From Rhynchopus sp. YZ270_cl-10 (Eukaryota > Euglenozoa > Diplonemea > Diplonemida > Diplonemidae): DNA of 64,000 bases. Below the pieces are notes generated by a model. It did not search any database. It had not been told where the DNA came from and saw nothing but the letters and a program-made list of their open reading frames with translations. The number at the start of each line of letters is the position of its first letter. The first letter of the stretch is position 1. A program made the translations under genes and the position numbers. Where the stretch lies: contig OZ037904.1 of NCBI GenBank assembly GCA_964035575.1, forward strand, positions 744,001 through 808,000. The letters run 5' to 3'. Positions 34,901-48,500 of the stretch are shown in pieces.

Positions 34901-37371
34901 TCATACCTTCTTTGTGCTCACGTCGATGGCTGTGACGACAACTTCCTCTCCCTTTGTGCCGGTGACAGTTGCGCTGGCACCGTCCGCCGCCACGTCGAAC
35001 CTGTTGGGAGAGAGCGGCACGTACTTGCTCAGCTCTCCCAGCAGGACCACACTCCCGGACACCGGGTACACCGTTGTGACTTCTGGGGCGAGGTTTGTGC
35101 CCCCAGTCACGTTCTGCTGGTTCGACATCGGCGCTGTGAAGATGGCCCCCTCCGTCGACGCCTCCACAACACACTCGCTCATGGGCCCACCGTTCGTGCA
35201 CAGTGCCTGGTTGAACGTCCTGTGGTACACAGCCTGCGCCGCCACAGCAGGGTAGAAGTCTGCCTTCGCAACAGCAAATTCCTTGCTCAGCATGAAGCTT
35301 ACGAAGGACCAGGCCCAGACAGCTGTGTCCACACCGGACCACGTGCTGTAGACGTGACCTGCAGGGCCGTTGTGTGCGGTGAGCTCGGAGTCGATGGAGG
35401 TGATGGGCTTGGAGGGCTTGAGGAGGGTACCGTCTGCGGTGATGGTGCGCTTCGTGAGTGTTGCGTTGGTCATGTTGAGTCCGTCGGAGATGCCGACCGG
35501 CCCTGTTGTCATGAGTGCAATCACAACGTGGAGTTCAGCGGCGGGTGTCTCGTGGTCGGGACCAAACTTGCACCCAGGGACAGCGAAGCCGCCGTTGTCG
35601 CTGGTCCAGAGGGTGTCCTTCGAGGGTGCAGCACCCATCGCCCACGCAAGCAGCGACGACTCCCCGACGTTCCACGACTGCCCATAGCAGAAGTCGTTCG
35701 AAACACGGAAGTTCGTGACAGCAGGGTAGTGCAGCGCCTGCATCACGTCTGTCGGTGCTGCGTAACACCACTGCACAGTCAGCCCCATGTCAAGCGCCGC
35801 GCCTGCCATCCCCTCCATCCACATAGGCGACGCATCGACAGACTCAGTAAAGGCAGGCATGCAGTTGTAGTTCTGGTTCATGAAGTCCGGCTCGAAGGAC
35901 TTCATCCCCACGGCAACACCCTTTGCGAAGAACCACTTGTAGAAGTCCTTGCTCTGCTTGGGGGTGACATCCCAGAAGGCGTAGCTGCCGCAGCCCGTCT
36001 GGTTCACGTCACTCTGCACACCTTCCCACTGCGAGCCGTTCCCGAAGTACACATTCTCTGGGCAGAAGTACGGTGCGTAGTACTGCATCGGGACGTCCAT
36101 TGCCGAGGCGAAGTCCTTCAGGGGCATGGGGTAGTTCCCCCCGAGGCCCTGGTCCGGGCCCCATTGGCTCACACACCACGGCGCACCTCCACCGTGCGAT
36201 GCAGACGCACCGGATCCCTGGAACGAAAGATATCCAATCGGCACACCCGCAGCATCCAGGCTCTCCTTCACCTTCAGCAGTGTGTCGCTGCAGTTCCCCC
36301 TGCAGAACACATAGTACGCCCCGTTGTCGGTCTGGTAGCCAATGTTGGTCAGGGTAACGTCCTTCACCTTGTGTGCGTTGTGCATGTCTCTCAGCGCCTT
36401 GCCCCAAGACCCAATCGTCTGCGTCAGGCCTGTGATAAAGGAAGAGGCGTGGATGGGATAGAACGGTAGAAGAAACTACATAGTTTAAATAATGACAACC
36501 CCAACAGAGCCCAACGCACATTTAAAGGGTGTGCACAATGAACGTAACTATTTTGACGCCAGGTTAAAAAGAGTAGTTGAAACGTGCTAAAACGCATCTC
36601 AGTCAAGCTCATGCAAAGGGTGGGACGTGGAAAGAAATACCCCCAGCCTCAACCCCAAAAAGAATGCATAAAATCAGAGAAATTCATACCAGAGTTTGCA
36701 TGCAACAGGAACGACTGGTTGTAGTTCGCTGGGATTGACTTGACGGTGCCAGTAATGCCTGGGGCCCATGCGGTGATGTTGTTGAATGTCTTCCCTGCAC
36801 CTGCCGTTGACGCCTTGAAGTTGTTGATGGCGGATCCGATCACCACTGAGGAAAGGTCGCTTGCATTGTAGAAGACGGTGGGGCCACCAGTAGCACCTTG
36901 CCCACGGCTTTTGCGGGCCTGCATAAAGGAACCTTCCCAAGTCCGCGCGTCCTCGAAGTTGACCGTTGTGAACGCAGGGAAGTTCGTCAGAGCGTCCTGA
37001 TGCCCGTTCTCAAGCACAGTACCTTCAGCACCATTCGGGAAAAACACCTGGAACTTGACGTTCTTCTCATCTTTAAAGTTGGATACCTCTGCCACAAAAG
37101 GTGTGTCCCCAGCAGTAAAGCTCAATCGCTGCCCCGTAAACGCACCAAACGTCGTGTCGTCTCCGTCGAATTCCTTAGATGAAGTAAGCTTGAGCGACCC
37201 GTCCTTTTGACTGTACCACTTCCCATCCACGTGCACAGCAATACCTTCCGAGGCCTCAAAGAGCAATGACCCTTTATGATGCACAGCGTATGTCAAGAAG
37301 TTATCTCCAAAAGACACATCCAATGCCTGAGCCGTGCAAAGGCACAACAAAACCGCGGCACTTCTAAACAT
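34901..37371 (-). CDS. Secreted glycoside-hydrolase-like protein (TIM-barrel type), two exons
   Basis: Exon 1 is 36690-37371 and exon 2 is 34901-36429. The 260-nt intron starts GTATGA and ends ATCACAG, and the join in phase 1 gives a continuous 736-aa protein. A signal peptide spans about residues 1-16. Residues 17-228 look like a beta-sandwich. From about 229 a barrel-like region contains SFEPDFMNQN (about 405-414), FRVSNDF (468-474) and TSDNGG (503-508). The last 100 residues look like a beta-rich C-terminal domain. The pattern recalls GH31/GH36/GH27 relatives (alpha-galactosidase clan), with Asp409 a possible catalytic residue, but the family is not certain. The last codons AAG GTA TGA contain a good 5' splice sequence (GTATGA), so the stop at 34901 may be inside an intron and a short extra exon may exist. 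Confidence 0.75.
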
Positions 37372-37879
37372 AATATGTAACTCTGCTTGTCACGCGGTAA
37401 AAGAGTTTGTGTATTCTGTGAGAAAAGTGAGTGTTGGTGAGCAGGGCAAAGGGGGTGGTAGAAAGGTTTTAAAAAAGGGAACAAAAAGTGAAAAAAAGTC
37501 TTTGTTTTTGTCTTTGTACTTTGACACTCAAGTTACCATATTTTCATCAAACGGTGTGCGTAACTTTCAGTATCGACTTACTTGCCGTGGTGGTTCTGCC
37601 GGAACAATACTAAACACCATAATATGCTACAATGCTAACAAATGTTTTTTTCGGCGGTCTCCTCCTTGACCAGAAAAGTAACCCTTTGACTGCTCTCATC
37701 AGAAAGAGCAAGCGTAAAAAAAAAGGGGGGTAAAGGAGGGTGGATAGGGGGATCCTATCAGAAGGAAGTACTATCCCCAACGTATGTCTGAAACTGATTT
37801 CACGTGTTGATAATTTTTAGTCCCGAAACGGTGTTTTAGCTAGCTTCTTGTGTTTTCACTGGGGGAGGAGGGAGGCGAA
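37372..37879. other. Spacer upstream of the hydrolase-like gene
   Basis: I see no gene or clear repeat in this AT-rich stretch. Confidence 0.5.
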
Positions 37880-38203
37880 TATGACTATTTGTAACCCTCC
37901 CGGCGGCTTTCCGTACCCTCCCGCGAAGATTTTGGCTCCCTTGAAGCTTCAAGGGCTCCCTTGAAGATTTTTTGCCTCCCTTGAAAAAGTGGCCGCTTTT
38001 TGGTGTCGGAAACCGGCCGGAAAGTTTTTAAAACGGCCCAGAACCGTGTTAAAAAGGCTCACTCTGCGTATTTGCAGACGTACGGCCACTTTGGGGGTGC
38101 CATCGTGCACCCCCCCTAACCCATGCTTCCTTGCAGGTTCCCTTGTGTTTACACGTAAAAAACCACACAAAAGGGGGCACGCGGTCGGGTACGGAAAGCA
38201 GCC

Positions 38204-39632
38204 TGGTCGGGTCACAACGCTACATCCCGCCCTCCCGCTGCACTCGGGACTCCTTTCGGGAGGTCAGGGCTGCCCTAACCTCCCTCAAGGGTCCCTCGGG
38301 CTTTGGCGGGAGGGCGGGAATGGTTATTTCCCGCCCTCCCGCCAAAGCCCGAGGGACCCCTTGAGGGAGGTCAGGGCACCCCGAGGGCCGAAGGCCCGAG
38401 GGGGCCCTGACCTCCCGAAAGGGGTCCCGAGGGCGGCGGGAGGGCGGGATGTAACTTTGTGACCCGACCAGGTAGCTTTCCGTACCCTACCAACGTACAT
38501 AGCGTATATCGCATACCAGGTACGTGTCTATATACGTGTATAGGGTTTGTAACCCTCCCGGTGGCTTTCCGTACCCTCCCGCCAAACAAAAATCGACCCC
38601 TTGAAAACCGGTTTTTGTACACTTTGTACCCCTCCCTGTGGCTTTCCGTACCCTCCCGCCGAAATTTCGAAGGGACCCTTCGAAATTCGGAGGGTCCCTC
38701 CGAAAAAAAATTTTTTGGACGCGAAAACCGGTCTCAAAACGGTTCAAATTGCCCCATGCGCGGCATTCCGGGCAATTTGAGGGCAATTTGGCGTGCAATA
38801 GCCATGTGTGGGGCACTATGTGGTGCACCCGTGCCCCCACGCTGCACCCCTTATACATGGTTTTTACAGGCAAAAAGTGAAAAAAGACAGTCGGGCACAA
38901 AAAGCCACGGATCGGGGCACAAAGTTACATCCCACCCTCCCTTGGCCCTCGGGACTCCTTTCGGGAGGTCAGGGCTTCCCTCGGGCCTTCGGCCCTCGGG
39001 GAGCCCTGACCTCCCTCAAGGGTCCCTCGGGCTTTGGCGGGAGGGAGGGAAATAACCATTCCGACCCCGCCAATTTTTCAAGGGAGCCCTTGAAAAAAAT
39101 GGCGAGTACGGAAAGTGTACAAAAAATACACTTTCCGACCCCGCGAAAAAAATTTTTTTTTGGTTTTTTTTGGACCAAAAACGCCCCACACGCGCCCCAA
39201 CGCGACTCTGCGCGCCTCTACGCGTGTTTGGTGCCACCTACGTGGTGTGCGTATATACACCACATATACACGTATATAGACACGTACCTGGTATGCGATA
39301 TACGCTATGTACGTTGGTAGGGTACGGAAAGCCACCTGGTCGGGTCACAAAGTTACATCCCGCCCTCCCGCCGCCCTGGGTACCCCTTTCGGGAGGTCCG
39401 GGCCCCCTCGGGCCTTCGGCCCTCGGGGTGCCCTGACCTCCCTCAAGGGGTCCCTCGGGCTTTGGCGGGAGGGCGGGAATAGCTATTTCCCTCCCTCCCG
39501 CCAGAGCCCGAGGGCGCCCTTGAGGGAGGTCAGGGCAGCCCGAGGGCCGAAGGCCCGAGGGCGCCCTGACCTCCCGAAAGGGCAGCCCGAGGGCCAAGGG
39601 AGGGAGGGATGTAGCTTTGTGACCCGAAGAGG
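38204..39632. repeat. Long inverted repeat with ~340-365-bp arms
   Basis: The left arm (38204-38543) and right arm (39267-39632) are inverted copies separated by about 720 bp. The inner parts are almost identical, for example GCATACCAGGTACGTGTC at 38511-38528 and its complement near 39283-39300. Each arm is itself palindromic about its middle (near 38333 and 39483). The right arm has about 25 extra bp. Confidence 0.75.
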
Positions 39633-39660
39633 TCGTTTTCGACCCGAATTGCCTGCAAAC

Positions 39661-40192
39661 AAGCGCTTTTGTGGTGTTTTGTGTACAAACACGTAGGTTT
39701 TTCGGCCCACATGGGTACCATCGTTTGTGGCCTACGGACGCCCAAAAGCATGCGGATACGCTTTTCGAGTCGCAGAAACCAGGTTGTGGGCCGTTTTAAA
39801 AAGTTTTTGGCCGGTTTCAGTCACCAAAACGCACATTCTCTCGCGGGAATTTTTGGTGCTCTCAAGGGAATCCTCTTAGCTCTCAAGGGAATCCCTTGAG
39901 ACCTCTGGAGGGTTACAAATAACCATTGTAACCCTCCCTCGGCCTCAAGGGATTCCCGCGACACCTGGCGGGAATCACTTGAGAGCCCGAAAATTCCCGC
40001 GAGAGGGAATGCGGTTTTGGTGCAGGAAACCAGCCAAAAACTTTTTAAAACGGCCCACATCCTGGTTTCTGCGTCTCGAAAACAGTATTCGCGGCCAAAA
40101 ACGCGTGCGTGAGCCACATACGATTGTACCCGTGTGCCCGTGTATTTGCCTTATAAACAACGTGTTAATACACAAAACACCGCAAAAGCACG
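39661..40192. repeat. Second inverted repeat with ~210-bp arms
   Basis: The left arm 39661-39870 and right arm 39985-40192 are diverged inverted copies; landmarks are CAGAAACCAGG-TGTGGGCCG and GTTTTAAAAAGTTTTTGGC in the left arm and their complements in the right. The arms are visibly more diverged than those of the first inverted repeat. The hAT-like MITE has inserted at its right edge. Confidence 0.7.
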
Positions 40193-40197
40193 TGGGA

Positions 40198-40605
40198 CAG
40201 TGCTACCAACGCGACAAGTCGCGCGCGACTCGCGACAAACCACCCGCGACAGCGCGACAAAATGAGTTGTCGCAAAAATCGAAAATTTTTTTTTTCCATT
40301 TTGAGACACTTTTTTTTTTTTTTTTGTTAGGAAAAATCGCGTTTTTTCCGGGTACTTAGCAAAATTTTGGTCAAAAAATGATGGCTTTTGCTTACGTCGC
40401 TACTGTACCGTCTGCGATGGTTTTTTCTGGATTTTTTTTTTTGGATTTTTTTTTCCAAAATCGCCCACACCCAAAAAAAAAAATATTTTTTTTTTTTGGT
40501 GAAAATTTTTGTGATGTCGAAAAAAAAAATTTTTTTTGGGCGCGACAGCGCGACAAGTGGCACTTTGTCGCGCGACTAGAATCTCTTGTCGCGTTGGTAG
40601 CACTG
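40198..40605. mobile_element. hAT-like MITE with 7-bp target duplication
   Basis: A perfect 21-bp terminal inverted repeat begins CAGTGCTACCAACGCGACAA at 40198 and ends with its complement at 40605. CGTGGGA flanks both sides (40191-40197 and 40606-40612). The CAGTG start is typical of hAT elements, whose target duplication is usually 8 bp; here only 7 match. The 408-bp interior has A/T runs and repeated CGCGAC motifs and no coding capacity. Confidence 0.8.
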
Positions 40606-43600
40606 CGTGGGAAATAGCTAGAACCGACTCGTTAGAACGGACGCGTTAGAACCCACGCGTTGAAACCGACGCGTTAGAACGAACGCGTGAGAACCTACGC
40701 CTTGAAACCGACGCGTTAGAACGAACGCGTTAGAACCTACGCCTTGAAACCGACGCGTTAGAACGGACGCGTTAGAACGAAGGCTAAAGAACGCACGCGT
40801 TAGAACGGATGCGTTAGAACGGACGCTTTAGAACGAAGGCTAAAGAACGTACGCGTTAGAACGCACGCGTAAGAACGGACACGTTAGAACGCACGCGTTA
40901 AAACGGACGCGTAAGAACGGACGCGTTAGAACCTACGCCTTGAAACCGACGCGTTAGAACGGACGCGTTAGAACGAAGGCTAAAGAACGTACGCGTTAGA
41001 ACGCACGCGTTAGAACGAACGCGTTAGAACGGACGCGTTAGAACGGACGCGTTAGAACGCACGCGTTAGAACGGACGCGTTAGAACGCACGCGTTAGAAC
41101 GCACGCGTTAGAACGCACGCGTTATAACGCACGCGTTAGAACGGACGCGTTAGAACGCACGCGTTAGAACGGACGCGTTAGAACGGATGCGTTAGAACGC
41201 ACGCGTTAGAACGCACGCGTTAGAACGCACGCGTTAGAACGGACGCGTTAGAACGAACGCGTTAGAACGGACGCGTTAGAACGGACGCCTCAGAACGGAC
41301 GCGTTAGAACGCACGCGTTAGAACGCACGCGTTAGAACGCACGCGTTAGAACGGACGCGTCAGAACGGACGCGTTAGAACGCACGCGTCAGAACGGACGC
41401 GTTAGAACGCACGCGTCAGAACGCACGCGTTAGAACGAACGCGTTAGAACGCACGCGTTAGAACGGACGCGTTAGAACGCACGCGTCAGAACGGACGCGT
41501 TAGAACGCACGCGTTAGAACGGACGCGTTAGAACGCACGCGTTAGAACGCACGCGTTAGAACGGACGCGTTAGAACGGACGCGTTAGAACGGACGCGTCA
41601 GAACGGATGCGTTAGAACGCACGCGTTAGAACGGACGCGTTAGAACGCACGCGTCAGAACGGACGCGTTAGAACGCACGCGTCAGAACGCACGCGTTAGA
41701 ACGAACGCGTTAGAACGCACGCGTTAGAACGGACGCGTTAGAACGCACGCGTCAGAACGGACGCGTTAGAACGCACGCGTTAGAACGGACGCGTTAGAAC
41801 GCACGCGTTAGAACGCACGCGTTAGAACGGACGCGTTAGAACGGACGCGTTAGAACGGACGCGTCAGAACGGATGCGTTAGAACGGATGCGTTAGAACGC
41901 ACGCGTTAGAACGGATGCGTTAGAACGGATGCGTTAGAACGGATGCGTTAGAACGGACGCGTTAGAACGCACGCGTTAGAACGGACGCGTTAGAACGGAT
42001 GCGTTAGAACGGATGCGTTAGAACGGATGCGTTAGAACGGACGCGTTAGAACGCACGCGTTAGAACGGACGCGTTAGAACGGACGCGTTAGAACGGACAC
42101 GTTAGAACGGATGCGTTAGAACGGACGCGTTAGAACGCACGCGTTAGAACGGACGCGTTAGAACGGATGCGTTAGAACGCACGCGTTAGAACGGACGCGT
42201 TAGAACGGACACGTTAGAACGGACGCGTTAGAACGCACGCGTTAGAACGGACGCGTTAGAACGGACACGTTAGAACGGACGCGTTAGAACGCACGCGTTA
42301 GAACGGACGCGTTAGAACGGATGCGTTAGAACGCACGCGTTAGAACGGATGCGTTAGAACGCACGCGTTAGAACGGACGCGTTAGAACGGACACGTTAGA
42401 ACGGACGCGTTAGAACGCACGCGTTAGAACGGACGCGTTAGAACGGACACGTTAGAACGGACGCGTTAGAACGCACGCGTTAGAACGGACGCGTTAGAAC
42501 GGATGCGTTAGAACGCACGCGTTAGAACGGACGCGTTAGAACGGACACGTTAGAACGGATGCGTTAGAACGCACGCGTTAGAACGGACGCGTTAGAACGG
42601 ACACGTTAGAACGGATGCGTTAGAACGCACGCGTTAGAACGGACACGTTAGAACGGACGCGTTAGAACGGACGCGTTAGAACGCACGCGTTAGAACGGAC
42701 GCGTTAGAACGCACGCGTCAGAACGGACGCGTTAGAACGGACGCGTTAGAACGAACGCGTTAGAACGCACGCGTTAGAACGGACGCGTTAGAACGGACGC
42801 GTTAGAACGGACACGTTAGAACGGACGCGTTAGAACGCACGCGTTAGAACGGACGCGTTAGAACGGACGCGTTAGAACGCACGCGTTAGAACGGACGCGT
42901 TAGAACGGACACGTTAGAACGGATGCGTTAGAACGCACGCGTTAGAACGGACGCGTTAGAACGAACGCGTTAGAACGGACGCGTAAGAACGAACGCGTTA
43001 GAACGGACGCGTTAGAACGGACACGTTAGAACGGATGCGTTAGAACGCACGCGTTAGAACGGACGCGTTAGAACGGACACGTTAGAACGGATGCGTTAGA
43101 ACGGACACGTTAGAACGGATGCGTTAGAACGCACGCGTTAGAACGGACGCGTTAGAACGCACGCGTCAGAACGGACGCGTTAGAACGGACGCGTTAGAAC
43201 GAACGCGTTAGAACGCACGCGTTAGAACGGACGCGTTAGAACGGACGCGTTAGAACGGACACGTTAGAACGGATGCGTTAGAACGCACGCGTTAGAACGG
43301 ACGCGTTAGAACGGACGCGTTAGAACGAACGCGTTAGAACGCACGCGTTAGAACGCACGCGTTAGAACGGATGCGTTAGAACGCACGCGTTAGAACGGAC
43401 GCGTTAGAACGAACGCGTTAGAACGGACGCGTAAGAACGGACGCGTTAGAACGGATGCGTTAGAACGCACGCGTTAGAACGGACGCGTTAGAACGGACAC
43501 GTTAGAACGGATGCGTTAGAACGCACGCGTTAGAACGGACGCGTTAGAACGGACACGTTAGAACGGACGCGTTAGAACGGACGCGTTAGAACGCACGCGT

Positions 43601-45599
43601 TAGAACGGACGCGTTAGAACGCACGCGTTAGAACGGACGCGTTAGAACGGACGCGTTAGAACGGACACGTTAGAACGGACGCGTTAGAACGCACGCGTTA
43701 GAACGGACGCGTTAGAACGGACGCGTTAGAACGCACGCGTTAGAACGGACGCGTTAGAACGGACGCGTTAGAACGGACACGTTAGAACGGATGCGTTAGA
43801 ACGCACGCGTTAGAACGGACGCGTTAGAACGAACGCGTTAGAACGGACGCGTAAGAACGAACGCGTTAGAACGGACACGTTAGAACGGATGCGTTAGAAC
43901 GCACGCGTTAGAACGGACGCGTTAGAACGCACGCGTTAGAACGGACGCGTTAGAACGGACGCGTTAGAACGAACGCGTTAGAACGCACGCGTTAGAACGC
44001 ACGCGTTAGAACGGACGCGTTAGAACGAACGCGTTAGAACGGACCCGTAAGAACGAACGCGTTAGAACGGACACGTTAGAACGGATGCGTTAGAACGCAC
44101 GCGTTAGAACGGACGCGTTAGAACGAACGCGTTAGAACGGACGCGTAAGAACGAACGCGTTAGAACGGACACGTTAGAACGGATGCGTTAGAACGCACGC
44201 GTTAGAACGGACGCGTTAGAACGCACGCGTTAGAACGGACGCGTTAGAACGGACGCGTTAGAACGGACACGTTAGAACGGATGCGTTAGAACGGACACGT
44301 TAGAACGGATGCGTTAGAACGGACACGTTAGAACGGATGCGTTAGAACGCACGCGTTAGAACGCACGCGTCAGAACGGACGCGTTAGAACGGACGCGTTA
44401 GAACGGACGCGTTAGAACGCACGCGTCAGAACGGACGCGTTAGAACGGACGCGTTAGAACGGACACGTTAGAACGGATGCGTTAGAACGCACGCGTTAGA
44501 ACGGACGCGTTAGAACGCACGCGTCAGAACGGACGCGTTAGAACGGACGCGTTAGAACGAACGCGTTAGAACGCACGCGTTAGAACGGACGCGTTAGAAC
44601 GGACGCGTTAGAACGGACACGTTAGAACGGATGCGTTAGAACGCACTCGTTAGAACGGACGCGTTAGAACGGACGCGTTAGAACGAACGCGTTAGAACGC
44701 ACGCGTTAGAACGCACGCGTTAGAACGGACGCGTTAGAACGGACACGTTAGAACGGATGCGTTAGAACGCACGCGTTAGAACGGACGCGTTAGAACGAAC
44801 GCGTTAGAACGGACGCGTAAGAACGAACGCGTTAGAACGGACACGTTAGAACGGACGCGTTAGAACGGACACGTTAGAACGGACGCGTTAGAACGCACGC
44901 GTTAGAACGGATGCGTTAGAACGGACGCGTTAGAACGGACGCGTTAGAACGGATGCGTTAGAACGCACGCGTTAGAACGGACGCGTTAGAACGGACACGT
45001 TAGAACGGATGCGTTAGAACGCACGCGTTAGAACGGACGCGTTAGAACGGACACGTTAGAACGGATGCGTTAGAACGCACGCGTTAGAACGGACACGTTA
45101 GAACGGACGCGTTAGAACGGACGCGTTAGAACGCACGCGTTAGAACGGACGCGTTAGAACGCACGCGTCAGAACGGACGCGTTAGAACGGACGCGTTAGA
45201 ACGAACGCGTTAGAACGCACGCGTTAGAACGGACGCGTTAGAACGGACGCGTTAGAACGGACACGTTAGAACGGACGCGTTAGAACGCACGCGTTAGAAC
45301 GGACGCGTTAGAACGGACGCGTTAGAACGCACGCGTTAGAACGGACGCGTTAGAACGGACACGTTAGAACGGATGCGTTAGAACGCACGCGTTAGAACGG
45401 ACGCGTTAGAACGAACGCGTTAGAACGAACGCGTTAGAACGGACGCGTTAGAACGGACGCGTTAGAACGGACGCGTTAGAACGGATGCGTTAGAACGCAC
45501 GCGTTAGAACGGACGCGTTAGAACGGACGCGTTAGAACGAACGCGTTAGAACGCACGCGTTAGAACGGACGCGTTAGAACGGACGCGTTAGAACGGACA

Positions 45600-48500
45600 C
45601 GTTAGAACGGATGCGTTAGAACGCACGCGTTAGAACGGACGCGTTAGAACGGACGCGTTAGAACGAACGCGTTAGAACGCACGCGTTAGAACGCACGCGT
45701 TAGAACGGACGCGTTAGAACGGACACGTTAGAACGGATGCGTTAGAACGCACGCGTTAGAACGGACGCGTTAGAACGAACGCGTTAGAACGGACGCGTAA
45801 GAACGGACGCGTTAGAACGGATGCGTTAGAACGCACGCGTTAGAACGGACGCGTTAGAACGGACACGTTAGAACGGATGCGTTAGAACGCACGCGTTAGA
45901 ACGGACGCGTTAGAACGGACACGTTAGAACGGACGCGTTAGAACGGACGCGTTAGAACGCACGCGTTAGAACGGACGCGTTAGAACGCACGCGTTAGAAC
46001 GGACGCGTTAGAACGGACGCGTTAGAACGGACACGTTAGAACGGACGCGTTAGAACGCACGCGTTAGAACGGACGCGTTAGAACGGACGCGTTAGAACGC
46101 ACGCGTTAGAACGGACGCGTTAGAACGGACGCGTTAGAACGGACACGTTAGAACGGATGCGTTAGAACGCACGCGTTAGAACGGACGCGTTAGAACGCAC
46201 GCGTTAGAACGGACGCGTTAGAACGGACGCGTTAGAACGAACGCGTTAGAACGCACGCGTTAGAACGCACGCGTTAGAACGGACGCGTTAGAACGAACGC
46301 GTTAGAACGGACGCGTAAGAACGAACGCGTTAGAACGGACACGTTAGAACGGATGCGTTAGAACGCACGCGTTAGAACGGACGCGTTAGAACGAACGCGT
46401 TAGAACGGACGCGTAAGAACGAACGCGTTAGAACGGACACGTTAGAACGGATGCGTTAGAACGCACGCGTTAGAACGGACGCGTTAGAACGCACGCGTTA
46501 GAACGGACGCGTTAGAACGGACGCGTTAGAACGGACACGTTAGAACGGATGCGTTAGAACGGACACGTTAGAACGGATGCGTTAGAACGCACGCGTTAGA
46601 ACGGACGCGTTAGAACGCACGCGTCAGAACGGACGCGTTAGAACGGACGCGTTAGAACGAACGCGTTAGAACGCACGCGTTAGAACGGACGCGTTAGAAC
46701 GGACGCGTTAGAACGGACACGTTAGAACGGATGCGTTAGAACGCACGCGTTAGAACGGACGCGTTAGAACGGACGCGTTAGAACGAACGCGTTAGAACGC
46801 ACGCGTTAGAACGCACGCGTTAGAACGAACGCGTTAGAACGGACGCGTAAGAACGAACGCGTTAGAACGGACACGTTAGAACGGATGCGTTAGAACGCAC
46901 GCGTTAGAACGGACGCGTTAGAACGAACGCGTTAGAACGGACGCGTAAGAACGAACGCGTTAGAACGGACACGTTAGAACGGATGCGTTAGAACGCACGC
47001 GTTAGAACGGACGCGTTAGAACGAACGCGTTAGAACGGACACGTTAGAACGGATGCGTTAGAACGCACGCGTTAGAACGGATGCGTTAGAACGCTCGCGT
47101 TAGAACGTACGCGCTAGAACGCACGCGTTAGAACGCACGCGTTAGAACGCACGCGTAAGAACGCACGCGTTAGAACGGACGCGTTAGAACGAACGCGTTA
47201 GAACGCACGCGTTAGAACGCACGCGTTAGAACGCACGCGTTAGAACGCACGCGTTAGAACGGACGCGTGAGAACGGACGCGTTAGAACGAACGCGTTAGA
47301 ACGAACGCGTTAGAACGGACGCGTTAGAACGGACGAGTTAGAACGGACGCGTTAGAACGGACGCGTTAGAACGAACGCGTTAGAACGAACGCGTTAGAAC
47401 GCACGCGTTAGAACGCACGCGTTAGAACGCACGCGTTAGAACGGACGCGTTAGAACGGACGCGTTAGAACGAACGCGTTAGAACGAACGCGTTAGAACGG
47501 ACGCGTTAGAACGGACGCGTTAGAACGGACGCGTTAGAACGGATGCGTTAGAACGCACGCGTTAGAACGCACGCGTTAGAACGCACGCGTTAGAACGCAC
47601 GCGTTAGAACGGACGCGTTAGAACGCACGCGTTAGAACGGACGCGTTAGAACGGACGCGTTAGAACGGACGCGTTAGAACGGACGCGTTAGAACGCACGC
47701 GTTAGAACGGACGCGTTAGAACGCACGCGTTAGAACGAACGCGTTAGAACGGACGCGTTAGAACGCACGCGTTAGAACGCACGCGTAAGAACGCACGTGT
47801 TAGAACGGATGCGTTAGGACGGACGCGTTAGAACGGACGAGTTAGAACGGACGCGTTAGAACGGACGCGTTAGAACGCACGCGATAGAACGAACGCGTTA
47901 GAACGCACGCGTTAGAACGCACGCGTTAGAACGGACGCGTTAGAACGGACGCGTTAGAACGGACGCGTACGAACGGATGCGTTAGAACGGACGCGTTAGA
48001 ACGGACGCGTTAGAACGGACGCGTTAGAACGGACGCGTTAGAACGCACGCGTTAGAACGGACGCGTTAGAACGGACACGTTAGAACGGATGCGTTAGAAC
48101 GGACACGTTAGAACGGATGCGTTAGAACGCACGCGTTAGAACGGACGCGTTAGAACGCACGCGTCAGAACGGACGCGTTAGAACGGACGCGTTAGAACGA
48201 ACGCGTTAGAACGCACGCGTTAGAACGGACGCGTTAGAACGGACGCGTTAGAACGGACACGTTAGAACGGATGCGTTAGAACGCACGCGTTAGAACGGAC
48301 GCGTTAGAACGGACGCGTTAGAACGAACGCGTTAGAACGCACGCGTTAGAACGCACGCGTTAGAACGGACGCGTTAGAACGGACACGTTAGAACGGATGC
48401 GTTAGAACGCACGCGTTAGAACGGACGCGTTAGAACGAACGCGTTAGAACGGACGCGTAAGAACGGACGCGTTAGAACGGATGCGTCAGAACGCACGCGT

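Larger units (their letters stand above)
37880..40197. repeat. Fold-back repeat zone
   Basis: This 2.3-kb zone is built of related, mostly inverted segments. Recurrent themes are CCCTCCCG-GGCTTTCCGTACCC, ACCTCCCTCAAGGG-CCCTCGGGC and TTTTTAAAACGGCCCA. Two long inverted repeats are listed separately; a further half-copy lies near 38905-39060 and a relative of the second at about 37986-38170. No protein gene is supported. The arms could form very stable hairpins in single-stranded DNA or RNA. Confidence 0.75.

Noticed and set aside
34611-34910. Plus-strand CxxC-containing protein
   Set aside because: It overlaps a minus-strand hairpin unit and the end of the hydrolase gene, and has no recognisable zinc-finger spacing beyond isolated CxxC pairs.
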